A stretch of DNA of 62,062 nt from CAIYZT01 sp052387855 (GTDB lineage: Bacteria > Pseudomonadota > Alphaproteobacteria > Rhodobacterales > Rhodobacteraceae). A model generated the notes under the pieces. That model saw nothing but the letters and a program-made list of their open reading frames with translations. It was not told where the DNA came from and ran no database searches. The position numbers and the translations under genes were made by a program. Positions within the stretch are counted from its first letter, which is position 1, and each line of letters starts with the position of its first letter. The stretch is from NCBI GenBank assembly GCA_052387855.1, contig JBQTIT010000044.1:1-62062 (forward strand), in the 5' to 3' direction. Shown here one piece after another: positions 27,256-35,941 of the stretch.

Positions 27256-28517
27256 CAGCGAGAGGCCCGCCCAAGGATCAGGCTGGCGTTGGTGCCGCCA
27301 AAGCCGAAGGAGTTCGAAAGCGCCACGTCGATCTTGCGCTTCACCGCCTTGTTCGGCGCCAGGTCCAGGCGGGGCTGCACCGCCGGATTGTCCAGATTGA
27401 TCGTCGGCGGCGCCACCTGGTCGCGCAGGGCCAGCACGCAAAAGATCGCCTCCACCGCGCCGGCGGCGCCCAGAAGATGCCCGATCGAGGATTTGGTCGA
27501 CGACATCGTCGCCTTGTCGGCCGCATCGCCCAAGAGCCGCTCGACCGCGCCAAGCTCGATGGTGTCGGCCATGGTCGAGGTGCCGTGCGCGTTGATGTAG
27601 TCGACATCCCCCGGCTGCATCCCCGCCCGCTTGAGCGCCATCTGCATCGAGCGGAAGCCGCCGTCACCATCCTCCGACGGCGCGGTGATGTGATAGGCGT
27701 CGCCCGACAGCCCGTAGCCCAGAACCTCGGCATAGATCGTGGCGCCGCGCGCGCGCGCGTGTTCGTACTCTTCCAGCACGACCACACCGGCACCCTCGCC
27801 CATCACGAACCCGTCTCGGTCGGCGTCATAGGGCCGGCTGGCCTTGGTGGGATCCTCCGCGCGCTTGGTGCTCAGGGCCTTGCAGGCGTTGAACCCCGCG
27901 ATGCCGATCTCGCAGATCGGCGCCTCTGCCCCGCCGGCCACCATCACATCGGCGTCATCCCACATGATCAGCCGCGCCGCATCGCCGATGGCATGGGCGC
28001 CGGTAGAGCAGGCGGTCACCACCGCATGGTTCGGCCCCTTGAACCCGAACCGGATCGACACCTGGCCCGAGATCAGGTTGATGAGCGAGCCGGGAATGAA
28101 GAACGGCGACACCCGCTTTGGCCCGCGCTCCTTGATCAGGACCGCCGTGTCGGCAATGGTCGAAAGCCCCCCGATGCCAGAGCCGATCATCACACCGGTG
28201 CGGCAACGCTCTTCCTCGGTTTTCGGCTCCCAGCCGGAATCGCGCACCGCCTGAACCGCGGCGGCCATGCCGTAAAGGATGAAATCATCGACCTTGCGCT
28301 GCTCTTTCGGTTCCATCCAGTCATCGGGATTGAAGGTTCCGCCGGTTCCATCGCCACGCGGCACCTCGCAGGCGTACCCGGTGACCACGTTGGCCGTGTC
28401 AAAGCGCGTGATCGGCCCGGCCCCGGACTGTCCTGCCAAAAGGCGGCTCCAGGTTGCCTCGACGCCCGAGGCAAGAGGAGTGACCAGTCCCAGACCCGTG
28501 ACGACAACGCGGCGCAT
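27255..28517 (-). CDS. fabF: 3-oxoacyl-ACP synthase II
   Basis: A 420-residue condensing enzyme for fatty-acid chain elongation. The catalytic cysteine is in VVTACSTGAHAIGDA near 163. The histidines are in INAHGTSTMADTIE near 303 and SIGHLLGAAGAVEA near 340. The C-terminal SNSFGFGGTNASLIL is intact. The open frame reaches 28577, but ATG 28517 follows GGAGGGG and begins RRVVVTGLG, the normal family start. It forms an operon with mltG and is divergent from the TetR gene. Confidence 0.96.
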   Translation of the reverse strand: MRRVVVTGLGLVTPLASGVEATWSRLLAGQSGAGPITRFDTANVVTGYACEVPRGDGTGGTFNPDDWMEPKEQRKVDDFILYGMAAAVQAVRDSGWEPKTEEERCRTGVMIGSGIGGLSTIADTAVLIKERGPKRVSPFFIPGSLINLISGQVSIRFGFKGPNHAVVTACSTGAHAIGDAARLIMWDDADVMVAGGAEAPICEIGIAGFNACKALSTKRAEDPTKASRPYDADRDGFVMGEGAGVVVLEEYEHARARGATIYAEVLGYGLSGDAYHITAPSEDGDGGFRSMQMALKRAGMQPGDVDYINAHGTSTMADTIELGAVERLLGDAADKATMSSTKSSIGHLLGAAGAVEAIFCVLALRDQVAPPTINLDNPAVQPRLDLAPNKAVKRKIDVALSNSFGFGGTNASLILGRASR

Positions 28518-28694
28518 CGGCCCCTCCCTCTGTGCTGCCATTTGAAACCTGATACACGTCCGCCCAAGGCGGCGCAACCGATGCAGAGGGCACCCTGTCC
28601 TTGCCGGCGCGGCTGCAACTCTGGCTCTATGCCCGATTTTCAGGCCGAAACCCTGTTATTTGCCATCCTGCCGCACGATCTTCCACGCATCTGC

Positions 28695-28742
28695 TTGACC
28701 TTTCGCTGCGGGCGCATCATCTGTGCGAATGAACGTTCATTC
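28695..28742 (+). promoter_or_regulatory. Promoter and perfect 16-bp operator of the TetR/RND operon
   Basis: GAATGAACGTTCATTC at 28727-28742 is a perfect palindrome whose TGAACGTTCA core resembles TetR/AcrR-family operators. It lies 14 bases before the regulator's ATG. A TTGACC -35 candidate is at 28695-28700 and a weak CATCAT -10 candidate at 28715-28720, so repressor bound at the palindrome would cover the transcription start. Autoregulation is inferred. Confidence 0.65.
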
Positions 28743-28756
28743 TTGGTGTCCACCTG

Positions 28757-29368
28757 ATGCAAGTCAGACTGTCCCCCGCCGCGCAAAAGACCGCCGACAT
28801 TCTGTCGAGCCTCCGGTCGACCTTTGCCGAAAAGGGCTTTGATGGCGCGTCGATGCAGGATCTGGCCCGCGCCGCCGGCATGAGCGCGAGCAATTTCTAC
28901 CGTTATTTCCCGTCAAAAGCCGCGATCATCGAGGCGATGATCACGGCCGACCTTGACCGGATGGGCCAGGATCTTGAACTGGCCCTGCTCACCAGCGATC
29001 CCCTTGGCGAGGTGCGCTCGCAGATCCGCGCGCGGATAAACCATCACCAATGCTGCCAGGACGGCACCCTCTGGGCCGAGATTCACGCCGTCTCGCTTCG
29101 CCGCCCCGAGATTGCGCAGATCATGTCAGGGATGGAAAATCAGGTGACCGCGCTGCTGGTCAAGGTCTTTTCCGCCCGCACCGGCCTGTCCTCGGACAAT
29201 GCCGCTGCGGTTTTCGCCTCAAAGGCGTCCTTGATCATCGCACTATTTCGTTCGGCCGCGATGATCGGATCACCCGACAGCGCCGTAAAAGCCCAACTGA
29301 CAGAACAGATCATCACCGTCATCGAACGGACGCTGGACGACATCGCCAGCGCCGCAAGGAAAGCCTGA
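28757..29368 (+). CDS. TetR/AcrR-family repressor
   Basis: A 203-residue TetR-type regulator. The N-terminal helix-turn-helix includes GFDGASMQDLARAAGMSASN at about 28-47, followed by FYRYFPSKAAIIEAMI, the classic recognition-helix context. The C-terminal half (about 60-200) would be the ligand and dimer domain. It is followed after two bases by an RND adaptor gene, so it most likely controls its own efflux operon through the palindrome just upstream. Inducer unknown. Confidence 0.92.
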   Translation: MQVRLSPAAQKTADILSSLRSTFAEKGFDGASMQDLARAAGMSASNFYRYFPSKAAIIEAMITADLDRMGQDLELALLTSDPLGEVRSQIRARINHHQCCQDGTLWAEIHAVSLRRPEIAQIMSGMENQVTALLVKVFSARTGLSSDNAAAVFASKASLIIALFRSAAMIGSPDSAVKAQLTEQIITVIERTLDDIASAARKA

Positions 29369-29370
29369 CC

Positions 29371-30546
29371 ATGCGATTGACCCAAGTTGCCGCCACCCTG
29401 TTTGCCCTTGCCTGCCTGGCCAGCCCCGCCCTGGCCGAGGGTGAGAGCAATGAAGCGGCGCAAGAGCAGATCCTGCCTGCCATCACCGTCTCGACCGTGT
29501 CCTTGCAGCTTCTGAGGGACGAGATCGTCGCCTCCGGCCTTGTCAGCGCCGTCGAGCAGGTCAATGTCGCCCCCCTGATCGAAGGTCAGCAGATCGAGGC
29601 GTTGCTGGCCGACGTCGGCGACGAGGTTGTCGCGGGTCAGGTGCTTGCACGGCTGTCGCGCTCGTCGCTCGATCTTCAGAAAAGCCAGTTGAACGCCTCG
29701 CTGGCCGCCGCCCGGGCCACCATCGCCCAGGCCGAGGCGCAGCGTACCCAGGCACAGTCCGCCGCGGATGAGGCGCAACGCGCGAACGAGCGCACGATCG
29801 CGCTGAAGGCCGCCGGTAACGCGTCGCAAGCCGCCGCCGACAAGGCTAATGCCGGGGCCATAACGGCCACGGCCCAGCTTGCCGTTGCCGTCCAGTCGCT
29901 TGAGGCGTCCAAGGCCAACCTCGCGCTGGTCGAGGCGCAACTGGCCAATGTCGATCTTCAACTGTCGCGGACCGAGGTCAAGGCGCCTTTCGCCGGCGAA
30001 ATCACCGACCGCAACGCCACGCTTGGCGCCATCGCCTCGGCGGCAGGCCAGCCGATGTTCATCCTGATGCGCGATTCCGCGCTGGAACTGCGCGCCGACA
30101 TCTCCGAAAGCGATCTGATGCGCGTGCAGCCGGGCCAACCGGCCGCGCTGCGCCTGTCCTCCAGCCTCGATCCGGTCCCCGGTTCGGTCCGGCTGGTCGA
30201 GCCCACGATCGACAGCGGCACGCGGCTCGGCCGCATCCGGATCGCCATAACCGACAAGACCATGGTCCGCGCCGGCATGTTCGTCGAGGCGACGATTCTT
30301 GTGGCCGAACGCACCGCCATCGCGGTGCCGGTGACGGCGCTTGGCTCTCATCAAGGCCAGGCGGCCGTGATGGTGATCGAGGACGGCACCGCAAAACGCA
30401 GGCTGGTGACCATCGGCATCCGTGACGGCGGATGGATCGAGATCACCGAAGGGCTGGCAGCCGGCGACAGCGTCGTGACCAAGGCCGGATCCTTCGTGCG
30501 TGACGGGGACCGGATCAATCCGATCCCGGAATCCGTAGCGAATTAA
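29371..30546 (+). CDS. RND efflux periplasmic adaptor (membrane fusion protein)
   Basis: A 391-residue adaptor linking an RND pump to an outer-membrane channel. Signal peptide 1-23 (hydrophobic run ending SPALA/EG). Lipoyl-like halves appear near 70-105 (LLADVGDEVVAGQVLARL) and near 200 (LSRTEVKAPFAGEIT). Between them lies a long Ala/Gln-rich alpha-helical hairpin, about 110-195. The beta-barrel and membrane-proximal domains follow. The true start is ATG 29371, inside a longer open frame. Its operon partners are the TetR gene upstream and the pump 11 bases downstream. Confidence 0.92.
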   Translation: MRLTQVAATLFALACLASPALAEGESNEAAQEQILPAITVSTVSLQLLRDEIVASGLVSAVEQVNVAPLIEGQQIEALLADVGDEVVAGQVLARLSRSSLDLQKSQLNASLAAARATIAQAEAQRTQAQSAADEAQRANERTIALKAAGNASQAAADKANAGAITATAQLAVAVQSLEASKANLALVEAQLANVDLQLSRTEVKAPFAGEITDRNATLGAIASAAGQPMFILMRDSALELRADISESDLMRVQPGQPAALRLSSSLDPVPGSVRLVEPTIDSGTRLGRIRIAITDKTMVRAGMFVEATILVAERTAIAVPVTALGSHQGQAAVMVIEDGTAKRRLVTIGIRDGGWIEITEGLAAGDSVVTKAGSFVRDGDRINPIPESVAN

Positions 30547-30557
30547 GGGGTGATGAA

Positions 30558-33500
30558 ATGAACTTTTCCGCTTGGTCCATCCGCAACCCGGTCGCACCGC
30601 TGCTGGCCTTCGTGCTCTTGATGGTGGTGGGCTGGCAGTCCTTCAACGCCCTACCGATCACGCGCTTTCCCAACATCGACTTTCCGCTCGTCGCGGTCTC
30701 GATCGCCCAACCCGGCGCCTCGCCTTCCGAGATGGAGGCGCAGGTCACCAAAGAGATCGAGGACGCCGTCGCCGGCATCACCGGCGCCAAGAACGTGATT
30801 TCGACCGTCACCGACGGCGTCTCGACCACCGTGATCGAATTCCGGATCGAAGTGCCGACCGACAAGGCGGTCCAGGATACCAAGGACGCCATCGACCGTA
30901 TCCGCGGCAGCCTGCCCAGCGAGATCGAGCCGCCGACCGTGACGCGCATCGACGTCGAAGGTCAGGCGATCCTGACCTATGCCGTCAAGGCTCCGAACCT
31001 TTCGTTCGAAGAGGTCTCCTGGTTCGTCGACGACACCATCAAGCGCTCGCTTCAGGGCCGGCCGGGTGTGGGGCGCGTTGACCGTTACGGCGGCGCCGAC
31101 CGCGAGGTCCGGGTCGAGCTGGACAGCGCCAAGCTGGCAGCCTTCGGTCTCAGCGCCGGCTCGGTCAGCCAGCAACTCAGCCTGACCAACGCCAATCTCG
31201 GCTCGGGCCGCTCCGAGGTCGGGGCCGGCGAGCAGGCCATCCGCACCCTGGGCGATGCGCAGACGGTCGAGGGCCTCGCCGACACCACCATCGCCACCCC
31301 TTCGGGCCGATTTGTCCGCCTGTCCGACCTGGGCACCGTCACCGACACCTACGAAGAACTGCGCTCGTTCTCGCGTCTCAACGGCGAGCCGGTGGTGACC
31401 TTTGCGGTGTTCCGCGCCAAGGGGGCATCAGACGTTTCGGTCAAAGAAACCGTCACCACCCAGCTTGACGCCGTCCGCGCCGCGCATCCCGGGGTGCAGA
31501 TCCTGCCGGTCGACGATCTGGTCTACTTCACCGAAGGAAACTACGAGGCCGCCATCGCCACCCTGATCGAAGGCGCCCTGCTGGCCGTCATCGTGGTCTT
31601 CCTCTTCCTGCGAAACTGGCGCGCCACTCTGATTTCCGCGGTCGCCTTGCCGCTCTCGGCCATCCCCACCTTCTGGGTGATGGACCTGATGGGCTTTTCG
31701 CTGAACCTGGTGTCCTTCCTGGCCCTCACACTGGCCACAGGTATCCTTGTCGACGACGCCATCGTCGAGATCGAGAACATCACCCGCCACATCCGCATGG
31801 GCAAGACCCCCTACCGCGCCGCGATCGAAGCGGCGGACGAGATCGGCCTGGCCGTGATCGCGACATCGTTCACCATCGTCGCGGTTTTTGTGCCGGTCTC
31901 CTTCATGGGGGGCATCCCGGGGCAGTATTTTGAACAGTTCGGCCTGACGGTGGCCTTTTCCGTCCTGTTCTCGCTTCTGGTCGCCCGCCTGATCACCCCG
32001 ATGATGGCCGCATATCTGATGTCGACCAAGGATGCCGGCTCCGAAGAGCAGCACCGCGACGGCTTTTTCATGCGCGGCTATCTGGGAATGGTGCGGGCCA
32101 CCACGCACACCTGGCGCCTCGGCCGGTTCCGGCTGGGGGCCTATTACTTTACCCTGCTCGGCGCGCTCGTCGCCTTTGCGGTGTCGATGTACTTCATGCT
32201 GCAAGTCCCCGGATCCTTCCTGCCGCCCGAGGATTCGGGCCGCATCTCCATCTCGGTCGAATTGCCCCCCGGAACCACGCTTGAGCAGACCGACGAAGTG
32301 GCGAGCGTGATCCATGACAGGATCAAGGATGTCGAATGGGTCGACCAGGTGTTCATCCTCGGCGGCTCCTCGCCCACCGGCGAGCTTGACGTCCGCCGCG
32401 CGACGGTCACCGTGCTCCTGGACAAGCTGGACCACAGCCTGATCCTGAAACTGACCGATTTCGCGCGTACCCTGCCGGGGCTGGACGTCATCATCCCCAA
32501 AGTCGAAAACAACGGGCGTCTGGTGGCGCAGAACGTGATCGAGGCCGAAATCTTCGACCGTCTCAAGCTGGTCCCCGACATCCGCGCGATCAAGCTGAAC
32601 GATCGCGGCGCCAAGGACATCACCTTCAACATCCTGGCCCCGAACGACGCCATGCTGACCGACGCCGTGACCCGTCTCGAAGAGGCCCTGCGCGGCGATC
32701 CCCTTCTGGCCAATGTCGCCGCCGAAGGCGCCCTGCCCCGACCCGAGATTCAGGTCCGCCCCCGCGACGAAGAGGCCGCCCGGCTTGGCATCACCACCCA
32801 GCAGATCGCCGCGGTGCTGCGCGTCGCCACCATCGGCGACTTTGACGGCGCCCTGGCCAAGGTCTCGCTCGACGGGCGGCAGATCCCGGTGCGCGTCCGC
32901 CTGGGCGATGCCTCGCGTGAGGATCTCAACCGCATCGCCAGCTTTCGTGTCACCACAGCCACCGGCGCCTCGGTCCCGCTTTCGGCTGTCGCCGACATCG
33001 TGGTGGCCGAGGGCCCCGCAACGGTCAAGCGCCTGAACCGCGAACGTCAGGCCGAGATCGGCGCGAACCTGCCGGTCGGCGTGGCCCTCGGCACCGCCAC
33101 CACCCGGTTCAAGGAGATCATCGCAGAAACCGACCTGCCCCCCGGGGTCCGCGTCACCGAATCCGGCGATGCCGAGGTGCAGAACGAGCTTTTCTCTTCC
33201 TTTGGCAAGGCCATGGTGCTGGGCCTCTTGCTGGTGCTGAGCGTTCTGATCCTGCTTTTCAAGTCGGTGATCCAGCCGATCACCATCCTTGCCTCGCTGC
33301 CGCTGGCGATCGGCGGCGTGGCAGCGGCGCTGCTGCTCACCAACTCGGCCCTCTCTATGCCGGTCCTGATCGGAATCCTGATGCTGATGGGCGTGGTGAC
33401 CAAGAACGCGATCCTTCTGGTCGACTTCGCCATCGAAATGCGGGCCCATGGCCTTGACCGCGTCAAGGCCGTGATCGAAGCCGGCCACAAGCGCGCCCAG

Positions 33501-33857
33501 CCCATCGTCATGACCTCTGTCGCGATGTCGGCGGGCATGCTGCCCTCGGCGCTCGGAGTGGGCGAGGGCGGCTCCTTCCGCGCGCCGATGGCGACGGCCG
33601 TTATCGGCGGCATCATCGTCTCGACCGTGCTGTCGCTGGTCGTGGTGCCCTCGTTCTACCTGATCATGGACGATGTCAGCTACTGGCTCGGCCGCCTGTT
33701 CTCGCGCGTCATCGGCCCGAAAGAGGCCGAAGCCAAAGTGCCCGCCGCCGAAGAACTCGCCTCGCGCATCTCCCTTCTGTCCGCCGACCAGGCCGACCTG
33801 CGTGAAAAGCTTCAGGGCCTCGGCGCCGGCAAGTCCACGTTGCGCGCCGCCGAGTAG
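30558..33857 (+). CDS. RND multidrug efflux pump permease
   Basis: A 1099-residue inner-membrane pump of the AcrB/hydrophobe-efflux superfamily. The N-terminal helix is followed by LPITRFPNIDFPLVAVSI near 32-49 and the first periplasmic porter loop. TM4 carries the proton-relay acidic pair in ATGILVDDAIVEIENITRH near 395-413. A second periplasmic loop follows, and the C-terminal TM bundle has GVVTKNAILLVDFAIEM near 942-958. A charged tail of about 50 residues trails the last helix. Substrates cannot be inferred. No outer-membrane channel gene is adjacent. Confidence 0.94.
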   Translation: MNFSAWSIRNPVAPLLAFVLLMVVGWQSFNALPITRFPNIDFPLVAVSIAQPGASPSEMEAQVTKEIEDAVAGITGAKNVISTVTDGVSTTVIEFRIEVPTDKAVQDTKDAIDRIRGSLPSEIEPPTVTRIDVEGQAILTYAVKAPNLSFEEVSWFVDDTIKRSLQGRPGVGRVDRYGGADREVRVELDSAKLAAFGLSAGSVSQQLSLTNANLGSGRSEVGAGEQAIRTLGDAQTVEGLADTTIATPSGRFVRLSDLGTVTDTYEELRSFSRLNGEPVVTFAVFRAKGASDVSVKETVTTQLDAVRAAHPGVQILPVDDLVYFTEGNYEAAIATLIEGALLAVIVVFLFLRNWRATLISAVALPLSAIPTFWVMDLMGFSLNLVSFLALTLATGILVDDAIVEIENITRHIRMGKTPYRAAIEAADEIGLAVIATSFTIVAVFVPVSFMGGIPGQYFEQFGLTVAFSVLFSLLVARLITPMMAAYLMSTKDAGSEEQHRDGFFMRGYLGMVRATTHTWRLGRFRLGAYYFTLLGALVAFAVSMYFMLQVPGSFLPPEDSGRISISVELPPGTTLEQTDEVASVIHDRIKDVEWVDQVFILGGSSPTGELDVRRATVTVLLDKLDHSLILKLTDFARTLPGLDVIIPKVENNGRLVAQNVIEAEIFDRLKLVPDIRAIKLNDRGAKDITFNILAPNDAMLTDAVTRLEEALRGDPLLANVAAEGALPRPEIQVRPRDEEAARLGITTQQIAAVLRVATIGDFDGALAKVSLDGRQIPVRVRLGDASREDLNRIASFRVTTATGASVPLSAVADIVVAEGPATVKRLNRERQAEIGANLPVGVALGTATTRFKEIIAETDLPPGVRVTESGDAEVQNELFSSFGKAMVLGLLLVLSVLILLFKSVIQPITILASLPLAIGGVAAALLLTNSALSMPVLIGILMLMGVVTKNAILLVDFAIEMRAHGLDRVKAVIEAGHKRAQPIVMTSVAMSAGMLPSALGVGEGGSFRAPMATAVIGGIIVSTVLSLVVVPSFYLIMDDVSYWLGRLFSRVIGPKEAEAKVPAAEELASRISLLSADQADLREKLQGLGAGKSTLRAAE

Positions 33858-33883
33858 CGCGGGTATCCCGGCGTCTGCCGCCC

Positions 33884-33913
33884 CAAATGAAAAGGCACCC
33901 CGCAAGGGGTGCC
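33884..33913 (-). terminator. Rho-independent terminator of acpP
   Basis: On the minus strand GGCACCCC pairs with GGGGTGCC around a four-base loop (33894-33913), followed by TTTTCATTT. It lies between the convergent RND permease and acpP genes. Confidence 0.85.
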
Positions 33914-33935
33914 CTCAACCGCTCCGGGGGCCCGT

Positions 33936-34169
33936 TCAGGCCGCCGACGAGATGAACTTCACCGCATCGCCGAAGGTCTGGATCGTCTCGGCCGCGTCGT
34001 CCGGAATCTCGATGCCGAACTCTTCTTCAAAGGCCATGACCAGTTCGACCGTGTCGAGGCTGTCCGCGCCCAGGTCATCGATGAACGAAGCGGTTTCCGT
34101 CACCTTGTCTGCTTCGACGCCAAGATGCTCGACGACGATCTTCTTCACACGATCAGCGATGTCGCTCAT
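33936..34169 (-). CDS. acpP: Acyl carrier protein
   Basis: A 77-residue acidic four-helix carrier for growing fatty acids. The phosphopantetheine serine is in LGADSLDTVELVMAFE near 36. GIEIPDDAAETIQTFGDAV follows near 50-68. The frame is open to 34304, but ATG 34169 gives exact family size. It has its own terminator and sits downstream of fabD, fabG and the hydrolase-like gene, with a 141-base gap that could hold its own promoter. Confidence 0.97.
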   Translation of the reverse strand: MSDIADRVKKIVVEHLGVEADKVTETASFIDDLGADSLDTVELVMAFEEEFGIEIPDDAAETIQTFGDAVKFISSAA

Positions 34170-34310
34170 GTTTCTTCCTCTGTGTTTCGGGCTATCCCCG
34201 GTCAACTTGCTTGGCCGGCACGCGGGCCGACACACTATTGGCCCGCCGGATCCATCACGCGAATCCGCCGTTTTCTCCGGCTTGCCGGGGCCTATATCAA
34301 GCACCGCACC

Positions 34311-35105
34311 CTAAGGCAAACCCTTTCCCGACCCGAGCAGGCCGACCGGGCCCTTGCCCTGGCTGGCAAGACGCCGCGACAAAGCCTCCAGATAGCTTGG
34401 CGAGACCTCGCGCGACCTTCGGTGCAGCGCCTTCAGCCCGGCGGTGGCATCGCCCCGCCCCAGCAGCAGGCCCTGGAACTCGTGCCAGACCTTGCCCTCC
34501 AGCAGCGTATTGTCAGCCGGATGGCCGGAGAGCGGCAGCGCGACCGCCCGCAGTCCCGGCGCCATGGCCAGAACGGCCCGGGCATGCTCCACATCCTTGC
34601 GGTGGTGCAGGGGGTCAAACAGGATGCACCCCCGCATCCTGCGGAAAAGATGCACACCGTCCAGATCCAGATCAGCCCGAATTTCCGCCTCATATTCGGC
34701 AAATCGCGGGTCCATGGGGCCACGATGCGAAAATGGCGTGATCTGCGGAGAGACCAGAAAGACCCGGCTCAGCCGCAACTTGCCCGACATGCGCAGCGCG
34801 GCAAAGGCGCCCATCGAAAAGGCCATGGAAAAGACCCTGCGATAGGGCTGCACGCAGTCCGAAAGCACCTCCAGCATCGGCTCAAGGTCATCGTTCAGAT
34901 ACCAGTCGTTGCCGGCCGTCTGGATCTGAAGCTGCGCAAGGCCGCGACTTTGATAGTACTTCACCGGCCCGCGTTCATCAAACGAAGCCCGGCCGGGACG
35001 AAGGCTGTCGAAGCTGACGAATAGCTGCCTGCCCTCGGGCTGAAACAGCCGCGCCCGCAGATGCCTGCCTTCAAAGACGGTCACTGCCTCGGCGGTCTCG
35101 GCCAT
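34311..35105 (-). CDS. Alpha/beta-hydrolase-like protein of unknown role
   Basis: A 264-residue protein. A nucleophile-elbow-like motif, VFSMAFSMGAFAALRMSG, near residues 91-108 suggests an alpha/beta hydrolase with Ser as nucleophile. LSRVFLVSPQITPFSH follows near 112-127, and a histidine candidate is in ALPLSGHPADNTLLEG near 190-205. I do not recognise a characterised subfamily. It begins three bases from the end of fabG and lies before acpP, so it is probably co-transcribed with fatty-acid synthesis genes. A thioesterase-like role is possible but unproven. Confidence 0.6.
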   Translation of the reverse strand: MAETAEAVTVFEGRHLRARLFQPEGRQLFVSFDSLRPGRASFDERGPVKYYQSRGLAQLQIQTAGNDWYLNDDLEPMLEVLSDCVQPYRRVFSMAFSMGAFAALRMSGKLRLSRVFLVSPQITPFSHRGPMDPRFAEYEAEIRADLDLDGVHLFRRMRGCILFDPLHHRKDVEHARAVLAMAPGLRAVALPLSGHPADNTLLEGKVWHEFQGLLLGRGDATAGLKALHRRSREVSPSYLEALSRRLASQGKGPVGLLGSGKGLP

Positions 35106-35108
35106 GGC

Positions 35109-35846
35109 TCAGATCATCGCCATGCCGCCGTTCACGTGCAGCACCGCGCCGGTGACATAGCCCGCCTCGGGGCTGGCGAGGTACAGCGCCGCCGCCCCGA
35201 TCTCGCTCGCCTCACCCATCCTGCCGGCCGGAACCTGCGTCAGGATACGGGCTTTCTGCTCGTCGTTCAGCTTGTCCGTCATCGCCGTGGTGATAAACCC
35301 GGGCGCGATGCAGTTCACCGTGATGTTGCGACTTGCGACCTCTGCGGCCAGTGACTTGGACATGCCCACCACCCCGGCCTTCGAGGCGGCATAGTTGCCC
35401 TGCCCCGGATTTCCCGTCGCGCCGACCACCGAAGAGATGTTGATGATCCGGCCCCAACGCGCCTTCATCATCCCCCGCAACACGCCCCGGCACAGCCGAA
35501 AGGTCGAGGTCAGGTTGACCTCCAGCACCGAAAGCCATTCCTCGTCCGACATCCGCATGAACAGATTGTCCCGCGTGATCCCGGCGTTGTTCACCAGGAT
35601 GTCGACCACCCCCATCGCGGCGGCGGCGGCCTTGGGCAATGCTTCCACGGCTGCGGCATCTGACAGGTTGCAGGGCAGCACATGCGCCCGCGCGCCCAGC
35701 TCGGCAGCCAGCGCCGCAAGGGGCTCGGTCCGCGTGCCCGAAAGCGCAACGCTGGCCCCGGCGCCGTGCAGCGCGCGCGCGATCTCTGCCCCGATCCCGC
35801 CCGAAGCGCCGGTGACCAGCGCCGATTTTCCCGTCAGATCAAACAT
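35109..35846 (-). CDS. fabG: 3-oxoacyl-ACP reductase
   Basis: A 245-residue short-chain dehydrogenase reducing 3-oxoacyl-ACP with NADPH. The nucleotide motif TGASGGIGAEIA is near 12-23 and NNAG near 86. The catalytic Ser-Tyr-Lys set is visible as ISSVVGATG near 138 and NYAASKAG near 151-158. The ATG at 35846 gives normal length; the upstream open frame crosses a repeat element and is not coding. Operon order fabD-fabG-hydrolase-acpP. Confidence 0.96.
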   Translation of the reverse strand: MFDLTGKSALVTGASGGIGAEIARALHGAGASVALSGTRTEPLAALAAELGARAHVLPCNLSDAAAVEALPKAAAAAMGVVDILVNNAGITRDNLFMRMSDEEWLSVLEVNLTSTFRLCRGVLRGMMKARWGRIINISSVVGATGNPGQGNYAASKAGVVGMSKSLAAEVASRNITVNCIAPGFITTAMTDKLNDEQKARILTQVPAGRMGEASEIGAAALYLASPEAGYVTGAVLHVNGGMAMI

Positions 35847-35860
35847 CGCGACCCTTTCCC

Positions 35861-35938
35861 ATCCTCTCGTGCCCAAATATCCTCGGGGGGCGGCTGCGAA
35901 AACCCCGTTTTCGCAGCGGGGGGGCAGACGGCCCCCCC
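35861..35938. repeat. Two-hairpin CCCAAATAYCCTCGGGGG repeat, copy 1 (fabG leader)
   Basis: It reads on the plus strand ATCCTCTCGTGCCCAAATAT, CCTCGGGGGG, then a variable hairpin built around CTGCGAAAA-CC-CCGTTTTCGCAG, then GGGGGGGCAGACGGCCCCCCC. Copies at 48958-49020 (reversed) and 49154-49220 share the ends but not the middle hairpin. It fills nearly all of the fabD-fabG gap. Confidence 0.8.
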
Positions 35939-35941
35939 TTT

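Noticed and set aside
31428..33905. 825-codon open frame opposite the RND pump
   Set aside because: Same antisense artefact; its repetitive His/Asp/Gly-rich translation mirrors the codon bias of the pump gene.
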